Assembly (NCBI GenBank): GCA_963170155.1
Contig: CAUJGP010000006.1
Span: forward strand, 1 to 64,000
Source: Bdellovibrionota bacterium
GTDB lineage: Bacteria > Bdellovibrionota > Bdellovibrionia > Bdellovibrionales > Bdellovibrionaceae
Direction of reading: 5' to 3'
DNA length: 64,000 bases
Shown in pieces: positions 8,847 through 17,008 of this stretch. Made by a program: the position numbers and the translations under genes. The notes beneath the pieces were generated by a model that was not told the DNA's origin, searched no databases, and saw only the letters and a program-made list of their open reading frames with translations. Each line of letters opens with the position of its first letter. Within the stretch, counting starts at the first letter, position 1.

Positions 8847-9059
8847 TCATAAGCTTTCCATCCCTATGTTTTTTATCACAAAGCCCACTTCTGTGAAGAC
8901 AAAGCCTTGGTTTTGATAATCATAAACGTGGCTGCTATTCATGGCAATAGCGCAATGACCATAATGATTTTCTAGAGCATAGGCGCCTTGAAGACTACAC
9001 TTGTTAGTAGAGCTCATTTGGCTTGCAAAAAGGATTGATAAAACGGTTATTTCTATCAT
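8847..9059 (-). CDS. Small secreted protein
   Basis: 70-codon gene with a good AAGAGG Shine-Dalgarno sequence seven bases before the ATG. The N-terminus (MIEITVLSILFASQMSS) could be a short export signal. The rest contains two cysteines (NKCSLQG and HYGHCAI) and aromatic residues. No family recognised. It is divergent from tmk, and the region between it and the SDR gene has no clear terminator. Confidence 0.5.
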   Translation of the reverse strand: MIEITVLSILFASQMSSTNKCSLQGAYALENHYGHCAIAMNSSHVYDYQNQGFVFTEVGFVIKNIGMESL

Positions 9060-9246
9060 AAAACACCTCTTGAGCTCATTAAATTAAAGTCAGTGGGATT
9101 GAGTTCAATTTGAGATTATAAATAAAACTTATGTTTTTTTAGATTATATTTTGAGTTTTATCAACTTGAATGAAGGGCTTTTACTTTTTTTTCTCATAGT
9201 ATTCAGCAACATAAGACGTAAGATATTAAGAGACAAGGATAGAGAC

Positions 9247-9966
9247 GTGACAAATTACAACCATGATGAACTTAATAAAGCTTCAACAAACCAATTTATT
9301 GTTTTTGAAGGTTTAGATGGTGCTGGAAAATCAACCTTGATTCAGCTTCTCAAGACAGAGCTAGAAAAATATCAGCAAAAAGTGACGGTGACTCGTGAGC
9401 CTGGCGGGACAGCGCTCGGTGAGGAGTTGCGGGAGATTCTTTTACGACGAGGTAAAACTCCCCCAACACCGCGTACGGAGTTACTGCTTTATGAAGCAAT
9501 TCGCGCTCAACATGTAGAAACTTTGATCCATCCTAAATTAATCCTGGGCGAATGGGTGCTGTGCGATCGGTTTTCAGCGAGTTCCATCGCTTTTCAGGCC
9601 GGTGGGCGCAAAATTATGGAATCTGAAGTCAAATGGCTTAATTCTTTTGCAACAAATCGTTTAGTGCCAAGAATCACAGTCTTATTGGATCTCACTTATG
9701 ATGAGGCGCGTTCCCGACAAAACCATCGATTTCAGCACAAAGGGGAAGCTGCAGATCGAATGGAAGCCGAGGCTCAAGATTTTCATGAACGTGTACGAAC
9801 ATCATTTTTAAAGCAAGCACAAGAGAGTGCTTCTTTTTCAGCAGAAACTTCAAAAGTCTCTTCCTCTGTTTCCCAGTGGATTGTATTGTCAGCTATGCAA
9901 AGTCCTGAAAATTTGTTAACTTTACTTATTCAAAAGCTAAAGGAGCTTGGAGTTTGGAAATTTTAA
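9247..9966 (+). CDS. tmk: Thymidylate kinase
   Basis: Phosphorylates dTMP to dTDP for DNA synthesis. The P-loop is FEGLDGAGKST, followed by TREPGGT, the DRFSASSIAFQ block that binds the nucleotide, and a lid with several arginines (DEARSRQNHRFQHKG). I place the start at GTG 9247, which has AAGGA eight bases upstream; an upstream in-frame TTG would add 32 residues that do not look like a kinase. At 240 residues it is longer than the usual 205-215 because of a Ser-rich insert before the last helix. Its end overlaps holB by 13 bp. Confidence 0.92.
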   Translation: MTNYNHDELNKASTNQFIVFEGLDGAGKSTLIQLLKTELEKYQQKVTVTREPGGTALGEELREILLRRGKTPPTPRTELLLYEAIRAQHVETLIHPKLILGEWVLCDRFSASSIAFQAGGRKIMESEVKWLNSFATNRLVPRITVLLDLTYDEARSRQNHRFQHKGEAADRMEAEAQDFHERVRTSFLKQAQESASFSAETSKVSSSVSQWIVLSAMQSPENLLTLLIQKLKELGVWKF

Positions 9967-10952
9967 CAACGGTTTATGGTCATGATCGAGTCAAAGAAGT
10001 TTTGCGAAGAGCTTTTCTGCAAGGGGCCTTGCCGTATCAGCTTCTCTTTGTGGGTCCCGAAGGGATTGGAAAAAAAAAGATAGCATGGGGTCTTTCTCAA
10101 ATATTGCTGTGTCAGAGATTGTCAGATCAGGGGGTTGCTTGCGGGCAATGTTCTTCGTGTTTAAAAATTCAATCAGGGTTTCATGAAAGTATTTTATTTA
10201 TTGAACCAGAAAAAAACCTCATCAAAATAGAAAAAGCTCGAGAAATTCAATCTTTTTTAAGTTTATCTCATGATGAAAAAGCCCGAATTGTAATAGTTGA
10301 TAATGCTCATTTTCTCAATCAACAGGCTTCGAATGCTCTTTTAAAGCTCGTCGAAGAGCCACCAGCAAGAGTTTATTTCTTTTTCATCACTCATCGTTGG
10401 GCGCAGGTTCTACCCACTATTCGTTCGCGCATGACCAAAATTCCAGTGGCTCCTTTGAGTGAAGAGGATCTCTCCCGTTGGATGGAGCCCTCAAACGAGG
10501 CGACAGAGCTCCTCCGCTTTGCTCGAGGATCAGTTAAAGAACTTCTTGAGCAAAAGCAAGAAGAGTCCTCAATGGTTCGTCAAGAGGCTTATGAATTATT
10601 TCAGCGATTTTTTTCAGATAAAAATTATTTAATTTTAGGCGATTGGCGAGATCGTATTAAGGATAAAGACAAGCTTATTTTATACATTCGTTATTGGCTC
10701 ACAAGTCTTCATGAGTATCTCTACCAAAAGAATAAGCAAGATGGTTTTAATCAAGGGGAGTCTTTATTGCCGCATCTTCGAGGACTTATGGATTATCATG
10801 ACGACGTTATTTGGTCTCTTTGGGAAAAAGGCCTTACATTGGAAGCGGGTGTTTTAGGGCATCGTGATCCGGTGTTATTGTTAGAAGAATGGTTATTGGT
10901 CACTGAAGATAAACAGAAAAAGAAAGGGTTCAGTTATGAGCTCATGGATTGA
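9954..10952 (+). CDS. holB: DNA polymerase III delta' subunit
   Basis: Clamp-loader subunit. After the N-terminal ILTTVYGHDRV and LLFVGPEGIGKKKIA (P-loop-like, residues 30-44) comes a four-cysteine zinc module (Cys at VACGQCSSCLKIQ and slightly upstream). The sensor region VIVDNAHFLNQQASNALLKLVEEPP is typical of delta'. The TTG start is supported by AAGGAG at 9941 inside tmk. It overlaps tmk by 13 bp and tatD by 17 bp, so tmk-holB-tatD is one transcript, the arrangement known in many bacteria. Confidence 0.92.
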   Translation: MEILTTVYGHDRVKEVLRRAFLQGALPYQLLFVGPEGIGKKKIAWGLSQILLCQRLSDQGVACGQCSSCLKIQSGFHESILFIEPEKNLIKIEKAREIQSFLSLSHDEKARIVIVDNAHFLNQQASNALLKLVEEPPARVYFFFITHRWAQVLPTIRSRMTKIPVAPLSEEDLSRWMEPSNEATELLRFARGSVKELLEQKQEESSMVRQEAYELFQRFFSDKNYLILGDWRDRIKDKDKLILYIRYWLTSLHEYLYQKNKQDGFNQGESLLPHLRGLMDYHDDVIWSLWEKGLTLEAGVLGHRDPVLLLEEWLLVTEDKQKKKGFSYELMD

Positions 10953-11709
10953 TGTGCATGTTCATCTGGATAAATTAGAAGAAGGCCCGGAACAAGCCTT
11001 ACAATTAGCAAGGCAAGAGGGAATAGAAAGAGTGATCACCATAGGAACAGAGCCTTCAGATTTATCCGTGGTGCTGGAGCTTTCGGAAAAATATGCACCT
11101 ATGGTGTACTGTACTTTAGGAATTCACCCTCATGAAGCAGGGCTTTGGGACCAAACGATGAGTGATTTCATAAGAGAAAAGGCCACAAACCATCCTCGTG
11201 TGGTTGGTTTAGGTGAAATGGGATTAGATTATTATTACAATAATGCAACTCCCCAGACGCAAAAGCGTGCTTTTCAAGATCAGCTTCAATTGGCCTCTGA
11301 TTTGGATTTACCCGTGGAAATTCATACTCGAGATGCAGAGGAAGACACACTTGAGATTTTAAGGGCGATGAAAGGCCGAGTTCGAGGATTGATCCATTGT
11401 TTTACTGGAACTCGGTGGTTTGCAGAACAATGTTTAGATTTAGGCTATAATATTAGCCTCAGTGGTGTTTTAACCTTTAAAAACGCTCAATCCTTAAGGG
11501 ACATCGCTTCTTTTGTTCCTCTCAATCGTCTGCATGTAGAGACGGATGCTCCATTTTTAGCTCCCGTCCCACAAAGAGGAAAAAAGAATACTCCCGCTTA
11601 TATGATTCATACAGCTCATCAACTTGCTCAAATAAAAGCCATACCAGTGGATGAACTCAAGGAACAGGTTTGGAAAAATACGAAAGCGCTCTTTACCAAA
11701 CTGAGTTGA
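10936..11709 (+). CDS. tatD: TatD-family metal-dependent deoxyribonuclease
   Basis: 257-residue TIM-barrel hydrolase. The metal ligands are DVHVHLD at 6-12, GEMGLDYYY near 93, IHTRDAEED near 128, GLIHCFTG near 151-158 and HVETDAPFLAP near 199. The first motif reads DVHVH where DSHCH is usual, but both histidines are retained. It is the last gene of the tmk-holB-tatD run. gap follows 67 bp later, so read-through into the glycolytic genes is possible. Confidence 0.92.
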   Translation: MSSWIDVHVHLDKLEEGPEQALQLARQEGIERVITIGTEPSDLSVVLELSEKYAPMVYCTLGIHPHEAGLWDQTMSDFIREKATNHPRVVGLGEMGLDYYYNNATPQTQKRAFQDQLQLASDLDLPVEIHTRDAEEDTLEILRAMKGRVRGLIHCFTGTRWFAEQCLDLGYNISLSGVLTFKNAQSLRDIASFVPLNRLHVETDAPFLAPVPQRGKKNTPAYMIHTAHQLAQIKAIPVDELKEQVWKNTKALFTKLS

Positions 11710-11776
11710 AACTTGATTTTTCTTCAGAATGAGATCAGAGTTCGGATTCAATTGCGTTTTTAAGAAGGAGAGTCAA

Positions 11777-12796
11777 GTGTCGAGTCATTCTGGAAAAAAA
11801 ATAAGAGTTGCTATCAATGGTTTTGGGAGAATCGGTCGTGTTCTTTTTAGAACGGGGTTTGATGACCTTGAGATCGTTGCGGTTAATGATCTTAGTGGTC
11901 TAGAAACAGCGGCTCACCTCCTTAAATATGATTCCACTCATGGTATTTATAAAAATGATGTTTCAACAGAAGGGCAAAACCTTATCGTAAATGGTAAAAA
12001 AATCGCACTTTGTTCTACAAAGAATCCTGCAGAACTCCCATGGAAAGCTCATAATGTTGATGTTGTTTTAGAATGTACAGGAGCTTTTAAAGATAAAGCG
12101 CAATTTTTAGAGCAAGTGAAGGCCGGAGCGAAGAGAGTTTTTGTTTCAGCTCCTGCTGAAGGCGCAGACCTCACCATGGTATATGGTGTAAATCATACGT
12201 CTTATGATCCCGCTCAACACGTTGTGGTTTCAAACGCTTCTTGTACCACCAATTGCTTGGCTCCCGTTGCTAAAATTTTAAATGAAAGCTTTGGGATTGA
12301 GCATGGTGTGATGACAACGATTCATTCTTACACAAACGATCAGCGAATTCTTGATGGCACCCATAAAGATTTAAGAAGAGCAAGAACGGCGGGGACATCA
12401 ATGATTCCAACGACAACGGGAGCTGCTAAAGCCGTTGGAAAGGTTCTTCCTGAGCTGAAAGGAAAAATTGATGGGACATCCATTCGAGTTCCCACACCCA
12501 ATGTGAGCTTAGTGGACTTTGTCTTTAACGCTTCAAAGGATTTGTCGGTAGAAGCGATCAATAAGACGCTGATAAAAGCCTCTCAGGAAAGTCTTAAGGG
12601 AATTCTAACAACAGAATCAAAGCCTTTGGTCAGCGTGGATTTTAATGGCAATCCTTATAGTTCTATTGTTGATCTCGCAAGCACCATGGTGATTGGTTCT
12701 CGTCTTGGAAAAGTTTTTTCTTGGTATGATAATGAAACAGGTTTTAGCAACCGCATGGTCGACTTTATTAAATATCTCGAAGAAAAAGGACTCTAG
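11777..12796 (+). CDS. gap: Glyceraldehyde-3-phosphate dehydrogenase, type I
   Basis: NAD-dependent oxidation of glyceraldehyde-3-phosphate in glycolysis. I choose GTG 11777, preceded by AAGGAGA, giving 339 residues; the longer frame adds 16 residues without homology. NAD loop INGFGRIGR near the start, then VNDLSG (compatible with NAD), active-site SNASCTTNCLAP with Cys at about residue 156, and the C-terminal SWYDNETGFSNRMVD. It is the first of three lower-glycolysis genes in order (gap, pgk, tpiA). Confidence 0.95.
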   Translation: MSSHSGKKIRVAINGFGRIGRVLFRTGFDDLEIVAVNDLSGLETAAHLLKYDSTHGIYKNDVSTEGQNLIVNGKKIALCSTKNPAELPWKAHNVDVVLECTGAFKDKAQFLEQVKAGAKRVFVSAPAEGADLTMVYGVNHTSYDPAQHVVVSNASCTTNCLAPVAKILNESFGIEHGVMTTIHSYTNDQRILDGTHKDLRRARTAGTSMIPTTTGAAKAVGKVLPELKGKIDGTSIRVPTPNVSLVDFVFNASKDLSVEAINKTLIKASQESLKGILTTESKPLVSVDFNGNPYSSIVDLASTMVIGSRLGKVFSWYDNETGFSNRMVDFIKYLEEKGL

Positions 12797-12839
12797 AGAT
12801 TTTCACACTGATAAATAGGATCAGTATGTCTATTTAGGG

Positions 12840-12873
12840 AGTGTCGCTTTGTCTTTTTCAAAGAAGGCGGCAC
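12840..12873 (+). other. Hairpin between gap and pgk
   Basis: AGTGTCGCTTTGTCTTT can pair with AAAGAAGGCGGCACT, with G-U pairs and a short mismatch. No T-run follows, so it is unlikely to terminate fully; an mRNA processing or stability element is possible. Confidence 0.3.
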
Positions 12874-12937
12874 TGAAAGAATATTACTTTCTTGCAAAGA
12901 GAATCGCAGTTTCAATGAATATTAAAGGATCATGATT

Positions 12938-14137
12938 ATGTCTGGATTAAAGGGAATAAAAACAATTCGAGATTTTGAGCTCAAAGATAAGCGTGTTTTT
13001 TTGCGTTTAGATTTAAATGTACCATTAGCAAATGGAGTTATTTCTGATGAAACGCGAATTTTAGCAAGTTTGCCTACAATTAAATATGCTGTTGAAAAAG
13101 GTGCTAAGTTGATTTTAGCGTCTCATTTGGGGCGTCCAAAGAGTGCTGAAGATAAATCTCAAAGCTTAGAGGGTGTTGGAAAGCGTTTAGCAGAGCTTTT
13201 ACAAATGGAAGTGATGCTTGTTGAAGAGCCTGACTCTGAGGCCACTAAAGCTCTTCTCGTGGGTTTAAAAAAGAATCAAATTATTTTATTAGAAAATGTT
13301 CGTTTTCATAGTGGTGAAACTCAGGATTCCATGGAGTTTGCTCAAGCATTAGCACCTTTAGCTGATATCTATATCAATGATGCTTTTGGAGCGAGTCATC
13401 GCGCTCATGCCACAATTCACGCACTTCCAAGTTTAATAAAAGAAAAAGGGATTGGATTTCTCATTGAAAAAGAAATTCAAATGCTGGATCAACTTTTAGA
13501 CTCGCCAAAACGCCCTTATATTGCCATTTTAGGAGGGGCTAAGGTGAGTGACAAAATTGCTGTCTTTGAAAAACTCATTGATTTAGTGGATGGCTTTATC
13601 ATTGGCGGTGCCATGGCCTATACTTTTTTAAAAGCAAAAAATATTTCTATTGGGAAAAGCCTTGTTGAGAATGAAAAACTGAACTACGCCCGTGAAATGA
13701 TGGCCCGGGTGGAGGCTCGAAACAAAAGCTTTCTTTTACCAGTAGACCACATTGTCGCATCTTCATTGCATGAAACTACTGGCGAAGTTACCACGAGCGT
13801 AACGATTCCAGATGATAAAATGGGTTTAGATATCGGGCCCAAAACACTTGTTCAATTTTCAGAAGCAGTAAAGGGAGCCGCCACTCTCTTTTGGAATGGA
13901 CCTATGGGAGTGTTTGAGAAAAAAGCTTTTTCCAAAGGATCATTTGGATTGGCGGCAGCCATTGCAGAATCCAAGGGAATCAAAATTGTGGGGGGTGGTG
14001 ATTCAGCCGCTGCCGCAGAACAGTCAGGGTTTGCCTCTCAAATGACACATATTTCTACAGGAGGAGGAGCGAGCCTTGAATACCTACAAGGCGACAAACT
14101 CCCTGGACTTGAGGTTCTAAGAACAAAAATTCGTTAA
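12938..14137 (+). CDS. pgk: Phosphoglycerate kinase
   Basis: Transfers phosphate from 1,3-bisphosphoglycerate to ADP. Substrate region RVFLRLDLNVPLANG near 16-30, SHLGRPK near 61-67, LLENVRFHSGE, INDAFGASHRAHA, then AILGGAKVSDKI, LFWNGPMGVFE and the nucleotide loop VGGGDSAAAAEQ. The ATG at 12938 has AAGGA eight bases upstream, a better fit than the ATG two codons earlier. 399 residues, normal length. Middle gene of the gap-pgk-tpiA set. Confidence 0.95.
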   Translation: MSGLKGIKTIRDFELKDKRVFLRLDLNVPLANGVISDETRILASLPTIKYAVEKGAKLILASHLGRPKSAEDKSQSLEGVGKRLAELLQMEVMLVEEPDSEATKALLVGLKKNQIILLENVRFHSGETQDSMEFAQALAPLADIYINDAFGASHRAHATIHALPSLIKEKGIGFLIEKEIQMLDQLLDSPKRPYIAILGGAKVSDKIAVFEKLIDLVDGFIIGGAMAYTFLKAKNISIGKSLVENEKLNYAREMMARVEARNKSFLLPVDHIVASSLHETTGEVTTSVTIPDDKMGLDIGPKTLVQFSEAVKGAATLFWNGPMGVFEKKAFSKGSFGLAAAIAESKGIKIVGGGDSAAAAEQSGFASQMTHISTGGGASLEYLQGDKLPGLEVLRTKIR

Positions 14138-14241
14138 TTTTTTTACTCTAAAAAACGTAACATAATTTTTGTTCTTTAAATAAATCTCTTCAAAAATAAG
14201 CAAAAAAGTAGAGAAAATGAAAAATAAGAAGGATTTTACCC

Positions 14242-14973
14242 ATGAAACAAAAACTATTTGCCGCTAATTGGAAACTCAATAAAGGGCCAAAAGAAACAAA
14301 ATCCTTTTTTGAAGAGTTCCTTCCTCTGTTGCCTCAAGAATCACAGGCACAAATAGTTTTCTTTGTTCCAGCCACCAATCTAGAGTCCACAGCTCAATTG
14401 CTCTCTCAAACAAAAATTCATTTTGGAGCACAAAATTGCTACTCACAATTAAACGGCGCTTTCACGGGAGAAATTTCAGCACAGATCATCAAAGAAATAG
14501 GGGCTCGTTATATTTTATTAGGTCACAGTGAGCGGCGACAAATTTTTAAAGAGAGTGATGAGTTTATTGCCTTAAAAGGAAAGTTAGTTCAATCCTTGGG
14601 ATTAATCCCCATGCTTTGTATTGGAGAGACTCTTGAAGAGAGGGACGCTGGGAAAACAGAAAAGATTTGTGAGGCTCAACTGGTTTCTTTCATGAAAAGT
14701 ATCGATCTCAAAAAAGATTGGGTTGTCGCTTATGAACCCATTTGGGCTATTGGCACAGGGAGAACGGCCACGACCCAACAAGTCTCAGAAACTCATGCTC
14801 AGATTAAAAAATTGATTCAAAGAGAAGGTGGAAGCAGTCAGACTCTGATTTTATATGGAGGGAGTGTAAAGCCAGAAAACTCGAAAGAACTTTTAGCCAT
14901 CGCTGAAGTTGACGGATTTCTAGTTGGAGGTGCTTCTTTAGATCCTCATAGTTTTAGTAAAATTTGTCTTTAA
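14242..14973 (+). CDS. tpiA: Triosephosphate isomerase
   Basis: Interconverts dihydroxyacetone phosphate and glyceraldehyde-3-phosphate. AANWKLNKG (catalytic Lys) at 8-16, ILLGHSERR with catalytic His near residue 93, AYEPIWAIGTGRTA with catalytic Glu near 164, then YGGSVKPENS and GFLVGGASL, the phosphate-binding loops. 243 residues, slightly short but complete. AAGGA lies eight bases before the ATG; 104 bp separate it from pgk. Confidence 0.95.
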   Translation: MKQKLFAANWKLNKGPKETKSFFEEFLPLLPQESQAQIVFFVPATNLESTAQLLSQTKIHFGAQNCYSQLNGAFTGEISAQIIKEIGARYILLGHSERRQIFKESDEFIALKGKLVQSLGLIPMLCIGETLEERDAGKTEKICEAQLVSFMKSIDLKKDWVVAYEPIWAIGTGRTATTQQVSETHAQIKKLIQREGGSSQTLILYGGSVKPENSKELLAIAEVDGFLVGGASLDPHSFSKICL

Positions 14974-15097
14974 AATGGGCGATGTTCAAACGCATTCTGG
15001 TCAGGGGGATGAGTCTTGCTTTTTAATAAAAGCAGTGAGAGGATGTGGGCTCTTAGATTGAAATAGAACTCAATTTAATCCATGGAGGATAACACAA

Positions 15098-15472
15098 ATG
15101 GTATTGACAGCGAATTTTAAGAAAATTTTAGCAATGGGAGCTCTTTTAATTTTAGGGTTCATCAGCATTTCTAACGCCTCTGAAACAGTTAAAGGTGCCG
15201 AAAAAGATTATGAAGCCTTTAAACAAGAATTATCCGTGAAGATGGAAACTCTAGATAAAGAAATAGCGATTCTAAAAGAAAAAGTAAAAAATAAAAGCAG
15301 CGCTCTTAAAGAAGAAACTCTTCAAGAACTTGAAAATTCCCGCGCGGAGCTTAATGCTAAAATTCAAAAATTGGAGTCCAGCTCCAAAAGCCAATGGAAA
15401 CAAGCCAAGAAAAATTTATCTGACTCTTTTGCATCTCTCAATGCTAAGATTCAAAAGGCCCTCAAAGACTAA
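15098..15472 (+). CDS. Exported coiled-coil protein
   Basis: 124 residues: an N-terminal hydrophobic segment (residues 9-24, ending ISNAS) consistent with a signal peptide, then about 95 residues of nearly pure charged helix rich in Lys, Glu and Leu. Two similar segments (ELNAKIQKLESS and SLNAKIQKALKD) suggest an internal repeat of about 35 residues. Probably a periplasmic helical protein; no enzyme motif. GGAGG lies before the ATG. It sits between tpiA and glyS on the same strand and probably has its own promoter. An upstream small hairpin (TGCTTTT and AAAAGCA, near 15017) has no T-run. Confidence 0.7.
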   Translation: MVLTANFKKILAMGALLILGFISISNASETVKGAEKDYEAFKQELSVKMETLDKEIAILKEKVKNKSSALKEETLQELENSRAELNAKIQKLESSSKSQWKQAKKNLSDSFASLNAKIQKALKD

Positions 15473-15582
15473 TTTATAAAGTAAGTGCCCCGAAGTTATT
15501 TTATGTATGGTTTGTAGATATGCATCTCTGTTTATCTTTGTCATCATAAGAACTCTTGGGTTTTTCTCGTGGGGAATTGAAA

Positions 15583-16917
15583 ATGCAGGTTAAATATCTT
15601 GAGGATATGCAAACATTAGTAGGGCTTTGTAAACAGAGAGGCTTTGTCTTTCCTAGCAGTGAAATTTATGGCGGTTTAAGTTCTTGCTGGGATTACGGCC
15701 CCCTTGGTTCTCAAATGAAGATGAATGTTAAGAGAGCTTGGTGGAAGGCGATGACAAAGCGACAAGATATTGTGGGGATTGATGCCGCAATTCTTATGCA
15801 TCCTACGGTATGGAAAGCCTCTGGCCATGTGGACGGATTTTCAGATCCTCTCGTAGATTGTAAAAACTGTAAGCAACGCTTTCGCAGCGATAACACAGAT
15901 TCTTATTTAGAACACCGAAAGTGTCCTTTTTGTGGAAGCAAAGATCTTACGGAACCACGACAATTTAACCTTATGTTTAAAACTCACATGGGACCGTCTG
16001 AAGATTCCGCATCGATTGTTTACTTAAGACCTGAAACAGCCCAAGGTATTTTTGTCAATTTTAGCCAGTGTCAGGCAAGTGCTCGAAAAAAAATACCTTT
16101 TGGAATCGCACAAATTGGAAAGTCTTTTCGCAATGAGATTACGCCTGGTAATTTCATTTTCAGGACGAGAGAATTCGAACAGATGGAGATGCAATACTTT
16201 GTCAAACCAGGAACTGATGCTGACTGGTTTAAACAATGGAAAGCGATTCGATGGGATTTTTATCTTAATTTGGGGATTAAAGAACAAAATTTGCGTTTTC
16301 TCCCTCATGAAGCTTTAGCGCATTATGCAAAAGCCGCAGAAGATGTGCAATATCGATTTCCTATTGGTTGGCAAGAATTAGAAGGCATTCACAACCGGAG
16401 TGATTTCGATTTGAGTCAGCATATGAAGTTCTCTGGAAAGTCCTTAGAGTATTTCGATGAGGCTCACAAAGAAAAATTCATTCCTTGGGTGATTGAAACA
16501 GCAGTGGGGTGTGATCGCTTGTTTTTGGCACTTCTTTGTGAAGCTTACCGAGAAGAAATCACTGTGGATGAAAAAGGAAATAAAGATATTCGAACAGTCC
16601 TTGGCTTTCATCCTGAAATTGCTCCCGTCAAAGCCGCCGTTTTTCCACTTCTTAAAAAACCAGAATTAATAGAGCCAGCATTAAGGTTACGAGAGGAATT
16701 AGCGGAAACCTGGGAGATTCATTATGATGAAGCTCAAAGTATTGGAAAGCGATACCGTAGACAAGATGAAATTGGAACTCCTTACTGTGTGACCTTTGAT
16801 TTTGATTCCATCAACGACCAGGCTGTCACCGTACGCCATAGAGATACAATGAAGCAAGAGCGTGTCGCTCTGAGTGCTCTCCACGGTTATTTACAGAAGG
16901 GTTTAAAGAACTTCTAA
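15583..16917 (+). CDS. glyS: Glycyl-tRNA synthetase, single-chain alpha2 type
   Basis: Class II synthetase charging tRNA-Gly. The ATG at 15583 has GGGGAA upstream and replaces a TTG nine codons earlier; 444 residues. N-terminal [16 protein letters not shown] is the family signature. A zinc module CKNCKQ...CPFC follows near 90-115. Motif 2 is [19 protein letters not shown] and motif 3 contains VGCDRL near 300. The C-terminal anticodon-binding domain begins at [12 protein letters not shown]. This is the single-subunit form rather than the GlyQ/GlyS heterotetramer. Confidence 0.95.
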   Translation: MQVKYLEDMQTLVGLCKQRGFVFPSSEIYGGLSSCWDYGPLGSQMKMNVKRAWWKAMTKRQDIVGIDAAILMHPTVWKASGHVDGFSDPLVDCKNCKQRFRSDNTDSYLEHRKCPFCGSKDLTEPRQFNLMFKTHMGPSEDSASIVYLRPETAQGIFVNFSQCQASARKKIPFGIAQIGKSFRNEITPGNFIFRTREFEQMEMQYFVKPGTDADWFKQWKAIRWDFYLNLGIKEQNLRFLPHEALAHYAKAAEDVQYRFPIGWQELEGIHNRSDFDLSQHMKFSGKSLEYFDEAHKEKFIPWVIETAVGCDRLFLALLCEAYREEITVDEKGNKDIRTVLGFHPEIAPVKAAVFPLLKKPELIEPALRLREELAETWEIHYDEAQSIGKRYRRQDEIGTPYCVTFDFDSINDQAVTVRHRDTMKQERVALSALHGYLQKGLKNF

Positions 16918-17008
16918 AAAAATCACTGAAGAGCTCAGCCTTGTGAAATCTGTTTTTTTGGTGATAACAACTCATTGAGGAGTCTTTGTTCTTACAGGAG
17001 GAAGATTT

